Assembly: GCA_045637485.1 (NCBI GenBank)
Contig: JAZTZK010000053.1
Coordinates: 1 to 21,551, forward strand
Reading direction: 5' to 3'
DNA: 21,551 nucleotides
Source: UBA2862 sp045637485
GTDB taxonomy: Bacteria; Bacillota; Clostridia; Christensenellales; Aristaeellaceae
Every line of letters starts with the position of its first letter. The stretch's first letter is position 1. Below the pieces are notes generated by a model. The model searched no databases. It was not told the DNA's origin and saw only the letters and a program-made list of their open reading frames with translations. The position numbers and the translations under genes are program-made. Shown here piece by piece: positions 1 to 5,631 of the stretch.

Positions 1-1175
1 GTCAATTCCTGCTTTGCCGGGCAGATGAAGCAGTCCCGTTCTGCGTCATATGGCATGTTCTCCCGGAGGTAGGCGTCTTTGCGGAAGCTCCGCTTTTTAC
101 TCTTCTCATAGTTCAGCGGCTTGATATAGGCGACCTGGCCCCGCGCCTTTACCTTTGCGTAGGTCTCTTCACTTTCATAGCCTGCGTCCGTTGTGATGTC
201 CTGATGCCTGATTCCGCCTTTCTCCTCCATCCTTTCCAGCAACGCTGGCAGCGCGTGCGTATCGTTCAGATCACTCGATATATCCACACCCACGATGTAT
301 TCCGCTTCTATCCCCAGTTGAAGGTTGTATCCCGGCTTCAACTGGCCGTTTTTCATGTGGTCCTCCTTCATCCGCATGAAGGTTGCGTCTTTGTCTGTCT
401 TTGAATAGCTGTTCCGCTTCCCGAGTATCCGAATGTCTTTCCGGTATTCCGCTTCCTTCTTCAGCATTGCCTCCAATTGCTCTATCTGTTTCTGGAGCTC
501 ATGCTTCCTTTTTCCCTTCCCATGAACAAAGCCTATACCTTCCGCCTTGGCTTTCCAACGTAGCCACGCAAGTATTCCTTCCGCATCTTTTATTACCCCC
601 ATATCCAGCGCATACTGCGTCCTCAGTTGCAGAATCAGCGCCTCCTGCTTCTGCGCCAGTTTCTCCATCCCTCGCTCGACTCGCTTGCGCCATACGAATG
701 TATACCGGTTCGCATTCGCCTCTACCTTTGTCCCGTCCACGAACAGGTGCCCGTATTCGATCTCTCCCTCTTCCTTTAGCAGATGCACCAGCTGGTAGAA
801 CAGTCCTTCCATGATCCCTTCCTTCATGAGGGTGATAAACCGCGCAATTCGCGTATGGTCCGGCACTCGCTTCCCAGCCAAAAGCCATATGAAGCGTATA
901 TCCGTCCTGCACGCTTTCTCGATCTTCCGCGTGCTATATACCCCGTTCATGTACGCCAGTATTACCAGCAAAAACATTTGCTTCGCTGTTGCGTCTCCTT
1001 TTCGATTCTCGCGTTCATACACCCCGGACAGCTCTCTCCAATCTATCCTTTCCGCTATCCTCATGAGCGTTCGCAATGAATCGTCCTCTGGTATTTTTAT
1101 TCCCAAATCCAGTGGCATTACTACTTGATATGCCACCTCGTTTGTTGTATAATATCTTTGCTGTTCTTGTTTCAT
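1..1175 (-). CDS. IS1182-family transposase, 3' end beyond window
   Basis: The minus strand is open from an ATG at 1175 to the window edge (391 codons, no stop), so only the N-terminal part is present. It is a DDE transposase of the IS1182 type, which cuts and rejoins the element's ends. The N-terminal region (about residues 15-130) resembles the helical DUF772 domain. The first catalytic Asp is D147 in VDGTKVEANANRYTF, a signature of this family. A charged, coiled-coil-like insert (about 165-245) follows. The second Asp is D330 in ITTDAGYESEE. The catalytic Glu lies outside the window. No frameshift is visible, so the copy could be active. A TATAAT box lies only 9 nt before the ATG and there is no good ribosome binding site, which suggests an almost leaderless mRNA or low expression. 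Codon use is AT-richer (AGA, ATA, AAA) than the housekeeping genes, as expected for a mobile element. Confidence 0.93.
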   Translation of the reverse strand, partial: MKQEQQRYYTTNEVAYQVVMPLDLGIKIPEDDSLRTLMRIAERIDWRELSGVYERENRKGDATAKQMFLLVILAYMNGVYSTRKIEKACRTDIRFIWLLAGKRVPDHTRIARFITLMKEGIMEGLFYQLVHLLKEEGEIEYGHLFVDGTKVEANANRYTFVWRKRVERGMEKLAQKQEALILQLRTQYALDMGVIKDAEGILAWLRWKAKAEGIGFVHGKGKRKHELQKQIEQLEAMLKKEAEYRKDIRILGKRNSYSKTDKDATFMRMKEDHMKNGQLKPGYNLQLGIEAEYIVGVDISSDLNDTHALPALLERMEEKGGIRHQDITTDAGYESEETYAKVKARGQVAYIKPLNYEKSKKRSFRKDAYLRENMPYDAERDCFICPAKQEL

Positions 1176-1184
1176 CTCAGTTAC

Positions 1185-1190
1185 ATTATA
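1185..1190 (-). promoter_or_regulatory. -10 box of the transposase promoter
   Basis: A perfect TATAAT on the minus strand ends 9 nt before the transposase ATG. The best -35 candidate (TAGAAC, 1208-1213) is poor and lies inside the terminator-like hairpin, so hairpin formation and promoter function overlap physically. The predicted start point falls almost on the ATG, giving a nearly leaderless transcript. Confidence 0.45.
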
Positions 1191-1198
1191 CAGCAAAA

Positions 1199-1235
1199 AA
1201 CGGAGTTGTTCTATACGAACTTCTCCGTTTTTTTT
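1199..1235. terminator. Bidirectional terminator-like hairpin inside the IS end
   Basis: A 13-nt arm (1199-1211, AACGGAGTTGTTC) pairs with 1217-1229 with two mismatches around a TATAC loop. T-runs follow on both strands: eight T on plus (1228-1235) and six T on minus. It sits between the terminal repeat and the transposase gene. This is a typical way for an IS to block transcription entering from flanking genes. Confidence 0.7.
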
Positions 1236-1240
1236 CCGTT

Positions 1241-1258
1241 TGTTATTGCAACAGCCCC
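1241..1258 (-). repeat. Putative terminal inverted repeat of the IS1182 element
   Basis: On the minus strand the sequence GGGGCTGTTGCAATAACA forms the outer edge of the element, 66 nt upstream of the transposase ATG. Assignment rests on position and on resemblance to IS1182-type ends, because the partner repeat is not in the window. Confidence 0.6.
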
Positions 1259-1303
1259 TTTTTTACTCGGCATGGACGGCTGCCGCCGATGCGCAGAATC
1301 ATG

Positions 1304-1370
1304 ACCACCGGCTTAGCCGGTGGTTTGACTGAGCCCTATAAGGGCATAAGACCGGCAGCGCTCACGCGCT
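1304..1370 (-). repeat. Three-hairpin cluster resembling an IS200/IS605 subterminal end
   Basis: Three perfect hairpins stand in a row: a 9-bp stem with TTA loop (1304-1324, ACCACCGGC/GCCGGTGGT), a 5-bp stem (1333-1345, GCCCT/AGGGC) and a 5-bp stem (1357-1370, AGCGC/GCGCT). The ACCACCGGC hairpin followed by TCATGATT on the minus strand resembles the right ends of IS200/IS605 elements, where palindromes are recognised by the HUH transposase and overlap the TnpB guide RNA. No tnpA or tnpB gene is visible nearby, so this would be a decayed or non-autonomous end. The family assignment is inference. Confidence 0.4.
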
Positions 1371-1383
1371 CTGAATAACCGCC

Positions 1384-1515
1384 TCATGCACCGCTTCCTC
1401 CAGTACTAAAGTGGTTGCGTGTCGCAGTATTGTTCTTCCTGTATGTTTCTGTCGTCATGTGTATACCTACCATTTCGTCTGTTTTTCTGGATAAGGGAAA
1501 GATGATTTTGCTCAT
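1384..1515 (-). CDS. Possible 43-aa small ORF, unrecognised
   Basis: A minus-strand reading from ATG 1515 to TGA at 1384-1386 encodes 43 residues, including MVGIHMTTETYRKNNTATRN. Composition is protein-like (few Leu, many Thr/Asn) but codon use is AT-rich. There is no convincing ribosome binding site, and the frame continues open upstream through the terminator hairpin at 1535-1553. It could be the 3' scrap of a lost mobile-element gene ending near the IS605-like hairpins, or chance. Confidence 0.2.
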   Translation of the reverse strand: MSKIIFPLSRKTDEMVGIHMTTETYRKNNTATRNHFSTGGSGA

Positions 1516-1534
1516 AGCTATAAGCTTTTTGGAA

Positions 1535-1557
1535 CCCCCGCACGATGCGGGGGTTTT
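1535..1557 (+). terminator. Rho-independent terminator (plus strand), no gene upstream
   Basis: A perfect 8-bp stem CCCCCGCA/TGCGGGGG (1535-1542 with 1546-1553) with a CGA loop is followed by TTTT. No recognisable plus-strand gene ends here, so it may belong to a lost gene or to an unseen small transcript. Confidence 0.65.
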
Positions 1558-1565
1558 CGTTGTAC

Positions 1566-1596
1566 AAGAAACCCGCCGACATCAGCTGTCGGCGGG
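1566..1596 (-). terminator. Terminator ending the candidate minus-strand ncRNA
   Basis: A perfect 10-bp stem CCCGCCGACA/TGTCGGCGGG (1572-1581 with 1587-1596) surrounds a TCAGC loop. On the minus strand it is followed by TTTCTT (1571-1566), which makes it a rho-independent terminator for leftward transcription. Confidence 0.65.
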
Positions 1597-1872
1597 GATT
1601 TATCGAGGCTATTGAGTTTTTCTATTTGAAACTCGCTGACCCGGAGTATCTTGGGCGCCTGCATTTCCCATGAGCAATCATTTCCGCTTCACATTGTGGA
1701 CCTGTCGCATCATGCCGGAAACTTGGTCCCGAGAGAAATTGTCATTTGATAATCAATCGGGAAATGCAGGCCAAGGTCTGTGCTTCGCTATAGTACAATG
1801 GCACCGCCTCCCTCTGCTTTCTGAATTGGAGATCTGCTATCTCCCAAGAGGTTTTCTGTTCTCCCTCTCTGT
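1566..1872 (-). ncRNA. Candidate structured non-coding RNA, about 305 nt
   Basis: A near-consensus promoter (1879-1907) and a terminator (1566-1596) bracket about 305 nt of the minus strand without a convincing ORF. The segment contains a perfect 13-bp long-range helix (1759-1771 with 1657-1669, GGGAAATGCAGGC on plus). It can be extended by CTTGG/CCAAG after a 3-nt bulge. Local hairpins also occur, for example GGAGAT/ATCTCC nested in CCTCT/AGAGG near the 5' end, TTTCCG/CGGAAA inside the long helix, and CACAATGTG. I checked by eye for hallmark motifs of RNase P RNA, tmRNA, SRP RNA, T-box leaders and common riboswitches and found none. Length exceeds a typical 6S RNA, although 6S cannot be excluded. 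The identity is unknown. Confidence 0.5.
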
Positions 1873-1878
1873 GGCTAT

Positions 1879-1907
1879 ATCATAGCATGTTTCGGTCTGT
1901 TTGTCAA
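1879..1907 (-). promoter_or_regulatory. Strong sigma-A promoter driving the candidate ncRNA
   Basis: On the minus strand TTGACA (1902-1907), a 17-bp spacer and TATGAT (1879-1884) nearly match the sigma-A consensus. Transcription would begin around 1872 and run leftward into the structured segment, where no gene follows. Confidence 0.75.
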
Positions 1908-2026
1908 TCTGTTTTTTACTGAAAATTATACTTTTTAACAAAAGAATTCTTATGCCATCATTACTTCTACTTTTGTTAGGCCACACACCTGACCATTCAT
2001 CTATCAAATAAATAGACAATATGCGA

Positions 2027-2055
2027 TTTACATTCGCAAAAAAGCATGGTAAAAT
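2027..2055 (+). promoter_or_regulatory. Sigma-A promoter of the DUF523 gene
   Basis: TTTACA (2027-2032), a 17-bp spacer and TAAAAT (2050-2055) form a good sigma-A promoter. The start point would be near 2062, giving a leader of about 30 nt that contains the AAGGAG ribosome binding site (2076-2081). Confidence 0.7.
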
Positions 2056-2091
2056 ATCAATACATTCAGGCATACAAGGAGAGATGATCGA

Positions 2092-2550
2092 TTGAGTACA
2101 AAGCCCCGCATGCTCATCAGCGCATGCCTGCTGGGTATTGAATGCCGCTACGACGGCGGCGCTCAGGCCCTGCCTGAGCTGGAGCGCCTCATGGCGCGCT
2201 ACGAGCTGATCCCCATATGCCCCGAGCAGCTGGGCGGCCTGCCCACGCCCCGCACGCCCTGCGAACGCCGGGGAGACCGCGTCTTCACCCGCGACGGTCG
2301 GGAGGTCACCGAGGCATTCTCCCAAGGGGCGGGGCAGGCCTGTCACATCGCAAACCTCTACGGCGCGCGGCTTGCGCTGTTGAAGGCGCGAAGCCCCTCC
2401 TGCGGATGGGGAGAGATCTATGACGGCAGCTTCACCGGACGCAAAATCCCGGGCAGCGGCGTCGCCGCCGGGATGCTTGCGCAGATGGGCGTCAGGGTAT
2501 ACAGCGAGGCTGACTCGGAGGCACTGATCGACGCAGAAGACAGGACATGA
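2092..2550 (+). CDS. DUF523 family protein (TudS-like)
   Basis: A 152-residue single-domain protein of the DUF523 family. Conserved blocks are SACLLGIECRYDGG (10-23), PICPEQLGGLPTPR (41-54) and LKARSPSCG (97-105). C12, C43 and C104 lie in these blocks; in the related thiouracil desulfidase TudS three cysteines hold a [4Fe-4S] cluster, so this protein probably binds one too. The physiological substrate is unknown. The start is TTG at 2092: AAGGAG (2076-2081) is 10 nt upstream, whereas the ATG at 2084 runs into a stop after three codons. It has its own sigma-A promoter and is followed after 29 nt by the aroE-like gene, so the two are probably co-transcribed. The family is certain, the reaction only inferred. 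Confidence 0.88.
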   Translation: MSTKPRMLISACLLGIECRYDGGAQALPELERLMARYELIPICPEQLGGLPTPRTPCERRGDRVFTRDGREVTEAFSQGAGQACHIANLYGARLALLKARSPSCGWGEIYDGSFTGRKIPGSGVAAGMLAQMGVRVYSEADSEALIDAEDRT

Positions 2551-2579
2551 CCATATGCAATGAAAAGGAGGAATCGGCT

Positions 2580-3437
2580 TTGGAAAAGAACTATCGCGCG
2601 GAATTGGTGGGCGTGCTGGGAGACCCCGTGGACGGCAACCCCACCGGCGTCATGGAGGAAGCTGGCTTTGAACACGACGGTTTGAACTGGCGGTACATCA
2701 CCGTCAAGGTGCTGCCGGACGACCTCGACGCCGCGATGGCCGGCGTAAAGGCGTTCAACATGAAGGGCGTCAACCTGACCATGCCCCACAAGATCAACGT
2801 GCTCAGGCACATGGACGCGCTCTCGGAGGCCGCCCGGGTCATCGGCGCGGTGAACACCGTCGTGTGCCGGGAGGACGGCACGCTGTTTGGTGAAAACACC
2901 GACGGCAAGGGCTTCGTGCAATCCCTGACCGACGCCGGGATCCCGCTGGCGGGCAAGTCCGTCTGCCTGTTGGGCGCGGGCGGCGCGGCCAGGAGCATCG
3001 GCGTCGAGTGCGCGCTGGCTGAGGCATCCGAAATCACCGTGATCAACCGAAACAGCCGTCGCGGCGAAGCCCTGGCCGGTGTCATCAGGGATAATACTCG
3101 CGCCAAAGCCCGCTTCATACCATGGGAAGGTGTCGCGAGGATCCCCGAGGGTACCGATATACTGATCAACGCCACCTGCGTGGGCCTCCATCCCCACGGG
3201 GACGAATGCCCCGAAGTGGATTTTGACACCGTGCTTCCAGGTATGGTGGTCTGCGACGTGATCTTCAATCCCGTGGATACGCCATTCCTGAAGCGCGCCG
3301 CGGCGCGGGGGGCCAGGACCATCGACGGCCTTGGCATGCTGGTGAACCAGGGCGCGATCAACTACACCCTCTGGACCGGCAGAGAGGCCCCCAGGGATGT
3401 GATGTACGCAAAGCTGAAGGCGGAGTTTGGCGTGTAG
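2580..3437 (+). CDS. aroE: Shikimate dehydrogenase-like protein (AroE family)
   Basis: AroE-family proteins reduce 3-dehydroshikimate to shikimate with NADPH in the chorismate pathway. The TTG at 2580 is preferred as start, 8 nt after AAGGAGG (2565-2571), giving 285 residues. The frame is open upstream to an ATG at 2547 that overlaps the preceding stop but has a poor ribosome binding site. Visible motifs are NLTMPHK with catalytic K71, ENTDGKG with D108, the nucleotide-binding GAGGAAR (132-138), NRN (156-158), and the C-terminal GMLVNQGA (252-259). The N-terminal loop is odd: classical AroE and YdiB have a Ser-x-Ser motif binding the shikimate carboxylate, while here the loop reads GDPVDGNPTGVM with no serine. 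Either the substrate is bound differently or the enzyme uses a related cyclic acid. The catalytic pair and cofactor site look intact. Confidence 0.85.
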   Translation: MEKNYRAELVGVLGDPVDGNPTGVMEEAGFEHDGLNWRYITVKVLPDDLDAAMAGVKAFNMKGVNLTMPHKINVLRHMDALSEAARVIGAVNTVVCREDGTLFGENTDGKGFVQSLTDAGIPLAGKSVCLLGAGGAARSIGVECALAEASEITVINRNSRRGEALAGVIRDNTRAKARFIPWEGVARIPEGTDILINATCVGLHPHGDECPEVDFDTVLPGMVVCDVIFNPVDTPFLKRAAARGARTIDGLGMLVNQGAINYTLWTGREAPRDVMYAKLKAEFGV

Positions 3438-3799
3438 CCTATTCTTCCGCGCAGAGGGGTGGCAGATACGGCGCGGGCCGACCTTGCTGCCCCTGCGTAC
3501 CATCGCCTTCCGTTCGTGACAGCCACGCCTGCGCCGATACAGCCTCCCGTTCGCACGTCGGCTGCGACGCTGATTTTGATATGCCCGCATTTGATGTTTA
3601 TGATTGCATTGGTATAACAGCATCTGTTCTCGCATATTGAACTCGACCTGCCTTTCTTTTTCGCGCCTCGCATTGCAAACGAGCGATTTTGTTTTCAGTT
3701 CGTCCATACTTTCTTCGCCAGACATTGTCATTTTTATGGTTGAATTTAGGTTGAAGGGATACAATGATTTCCAATGAAGGGAAAGGACGGTAAAGCACC
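3438..3799. other. Intergenic region without a supported gene
   Basis: About 360 bases separate the aroE-like gene from the transporter cluster. Minus-strand frames are open across it but have no ribosome binding site, are very basic or low in complexity, and match no family I recognise. There is no clear terminator after aroE. A TACAAT (3761-3766) could be the -10 of the transporter cluster, but no good -35 lies at the right distance. Confidence 0.5.
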
Positions 3800-4867
3800 A
3801 TGATGGAATCGGGCAAGCCGCGCAGGCGAAAGGTGGTTCGGAGGATCCTGTTGATCTTATTGTTGCTGGCGCTGGCCTCGGGCATCGGCTGGTATGCCTA
3901 CAGCTCGCTGAAGCGGGAATACACCACCGTATACGACACCTATACCGCCACCACGGGCAGCATCTCCAACGCCCTCAGCTTCAGCGGCAACCTGACCCTC
4001 ATTGACAGCGCCAGCTACACCGCGTCCTCGTCCAGCACGGTCAAGACGATCTACGCCCCCGCCGGTACGGACGTGAAGGAGAACGACAAGCTGATCCGCC
4101 TGGCCAACGGCGAGACCGTCACCGCCGATTTTGACGGCAGGGTCAACGTGCTGGACTTCAAAGAGGGCGATTCCGTCACCGCCGGCGATACGCTGGTGCA
4201 GATCGCGGACTTCGCCCACCTGCGCGTCACCTTCCGCGTGGACGAGTATGACATCAGCGACGTGGCCGTGGGTCAGGCCTGTGCCGTCACGGTCACCTCC
4301 CTCGAAAAGGTCTATGAATCCAGCATCGCGGCCATCGACTACATCTCCGCATCCACCGGCAACGTAGCCTACTACACCGCCACCGCCTACGTGGACGTGG
4401 ACGGCGAGGCGCTGCCAGGCATGCAGGTGACCGTGACCATTCCCAAGGAAGAGGCCAGGGACGTGGTGATCCTGAAGGTGGACGCCCTGAGCTTCGACTT
4501 CACCAACCAGGCCTTCGTGTGGATGAAGAACGACGCGGGCGAGCTGGAGCAGGTGAACGTCACCACCGGCGTATCCAACGGCAATTACATCGAAATCACC
4601 AGCGGACTTTCGGACGGAGACGAGGTCTACGCCGAAGCCAAGCAGGATGAGACCGGCTCCGGCGGGCTGCTGGGCGGCCTGTTCCGCAGCCAGCAGTTCA
4701 ACCGGCCGCAGGGCGGCCCCGGCAGCGGCAACATGTCCTATCGCGGCAATTGGTCCGGCGGCGATCGCGGCAACTGGTCCGGTGGCGACCGCGGCAACTG
4801 GTCCGGCGGCAATCGCGGCACCGGCTCGGGCAATCAGCGTTCCAGCGGGGGCGGTGGCAACCGATGA
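3800..4867 (+). CDS. HlyD/MacA-like adaptor of an ABC transporter
   Basis: A 355-residue membrane-anchored adaptor (membrane fusion protein). Basic N-terminus (PRRRKVVRR), one transmembrane helix (about 14-34), two lipoyl-like halves (about 72-100 and 105-136, with DFDGRVNVLDFKEGDSVTAG), a beta-barrel (about 140-215) and a membrane-proximal domain (to about 280). The lipoyl halves are joined directly: the long alpha-helical hairpin that docks to TolC in Gram-negative MacA is absent, as expected in a single-membrane cell. The tail (about 286-355) is Gly/Arg/Asn-rich with three tandem GNWSGGDR copies (316-339). The start ATGATG follows AAAGGACGG at slightly long spacing. The stop overlaps the ATP-binding gene's start (ATGA), so translation is probably coupled. 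It likely works with the following MacB-type ATPase and permease. Confidence 0.88.
   Translation: MMESGKPRRRKVVRRILLILLLLALASGIGWYAYSSLKREYTTVYDTYTATTGSISNALSFSGNLTLIDSASYTASSSSTVKTIYAPAGTDVKENDKLIRLANGETVTADFDGRVNVLDFKEGDSVTAGDTLVQIADFAHLRVTFRVDEYDISDVAVGQACAVTVTSLEKVYESSIAAIDYISASTGNVAYYTATAYVDVDGEALPGMQVTVTIPKEEARDVVILKVDALSFDFTNQAFVWMKNDAGELEQVNVTTGVSNGNYIEITSGLSDGDEVYAEAKQDETGSGGLLGGLFRSQQFNRPQGGPGSGNMSYRGNWSGGDRGNWSGGDRGNWSGGNRGTGSGNQRSSGGGGNR
4745..4816 (+). repeat. Three tandem 24-bp repeats in the adaptor gene
   Basis: Three 24-bp units (4745-4768, 4769-4792, 4793-4816) encode GNWSGGDR, GNWSGGDR and GNWSGGNR, followed by a degenerate fourth. They differ mainly at synonymous positions. 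Such units can expand or contract by slippage. Confidence 0.9.
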
Positions 4868-5631
4868 GCATGAAACTGTTTAAGCGCCGCTTCTCTCCGC
4901 CCTCCCCCGGCGCCCCGTCGCCTGAAGGGCCTGCTGGCGAAAGGGCATTCTTCAGGATGGACAAGATCAACAAGTACTACCCAATGGGCGAGGAGCAGGC
5001 CCACATCCTCAAGGACATCGACCTGGCCCTGGAGCGGGGTGAGTACCTCTCGGTGCTCGGACCCTCCGGCAGCGGCAAATCGACACTGATGAACATCATC
5101 GGCTGTTTGGACGTGGCCAACTCCGGGCGGTACATGCTGGACGGGCAGATCATCGACGACCTGGGCGAAGGGGAGCTGGCACGCATCCGAAGCCGCAAGA
5201 TTGGCTTCATCTTCCAGAACAGCCAGCTTCTGCCCCGGCTGACCGCGCAGAAAAACGTGGAGCTGCCGCTGATCTACGCCGGGGTGCCGCCAAGGGAGCG
5301 GCGACGGCGTGCCCGGGAAATGCTGGATCGGGTGGGCCTGAACGACCGCATGGGCCACTACCCCAACCAACTCTCCGGCGGGCAGCAGCAGCGCGTGGCC
5401 ATCGCCCGTGCGCTGGTGGGCAATCCCACGCTGCTACTGGCGGACGAGCCCACCGGCTCTCTGGACCAGAAGACCGGACGGCAGGTGATGGGCCTCTTCC
5501 GGGAGCTGAACGACGAGGGGCGCACCATCATCATGATCACTCACGACCTGAACATCGCCAGGTACGCCCGGCGGGTAGTACATATCATAGACGGCGTGTT
5601 GACCGAAGGGGGCGGTACCTCCGATGCTTAG
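4864..5631 (+). CDS. MacB-type ABC transporter ATP-binding protein
   Basis: A 255-residue ATPase of the MacB/LolD subfamily that powers the permease encoded next. Walker A GPSGSGKST (66-74), Q-loop Q118, signature LSGGQQQR (170-177), Walker B LLLADEP (190-196) with catalytic E195, and switch H227 are all intact. The ATG at 4864 overlaps the adaptor stop. It gives a Pro-rich N-terminal extension of about 30 residues before the usual fold; an alternative start is the ATG of MDKINKYY at residue 32, with a GAAAGGG upstream. The 3' end overlaps the permease start by 8 nt, so the three core genes are translationally coupled. The substrate (peptide, antibiotic or lipoprotein-like) cannot be read from this subunit. 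Confidence 0.93.
   Translation: MSMKLFKRRFSPPSPGAPSPEGPAGERAFFRMDKINKYYPMGEEQAHILKDIDLALERGEYLSVLGPSGSGKSTLMNIIGCLDVANSGRYMLDGQIIDDLGEGELARIRSRKIGFIFQNSQLLPRLTAQKNVELPLIYAGVPPRERRRRAREMLDRVGLNDRMGHYPNQLSGGQQQRVAIARALVGNPTLLLADEPTGSLDQKTGRQVMGLFRELNDEGRTIIMITHDLNIARYARRVVHIIDGVLTEGGGTSDA

Larger units (their letters stand above)
1..1258 (-). mobile_element. IS1182-family insertion sequence, one end visible
   Basis: The element comprises the transposase gene plus about 83 bp of its left end. Reading the minus strand, the end begins GGGGCTGTTGCAATAACA (1258 down to 1241), the kind of terminal repeat found in IS1182 elements. The matching right end is outside the window, so the exact boundary and target duplication cannot be confirmed. 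Confidence 0.75.

Noticed and set aside
2418..3764. 448-residue minus-strand frame
   Set aside because: Most of it lies opposite the aroE-like gene. The part in the gap (3440-3764) is strongly basic and has no ribosome binding site.
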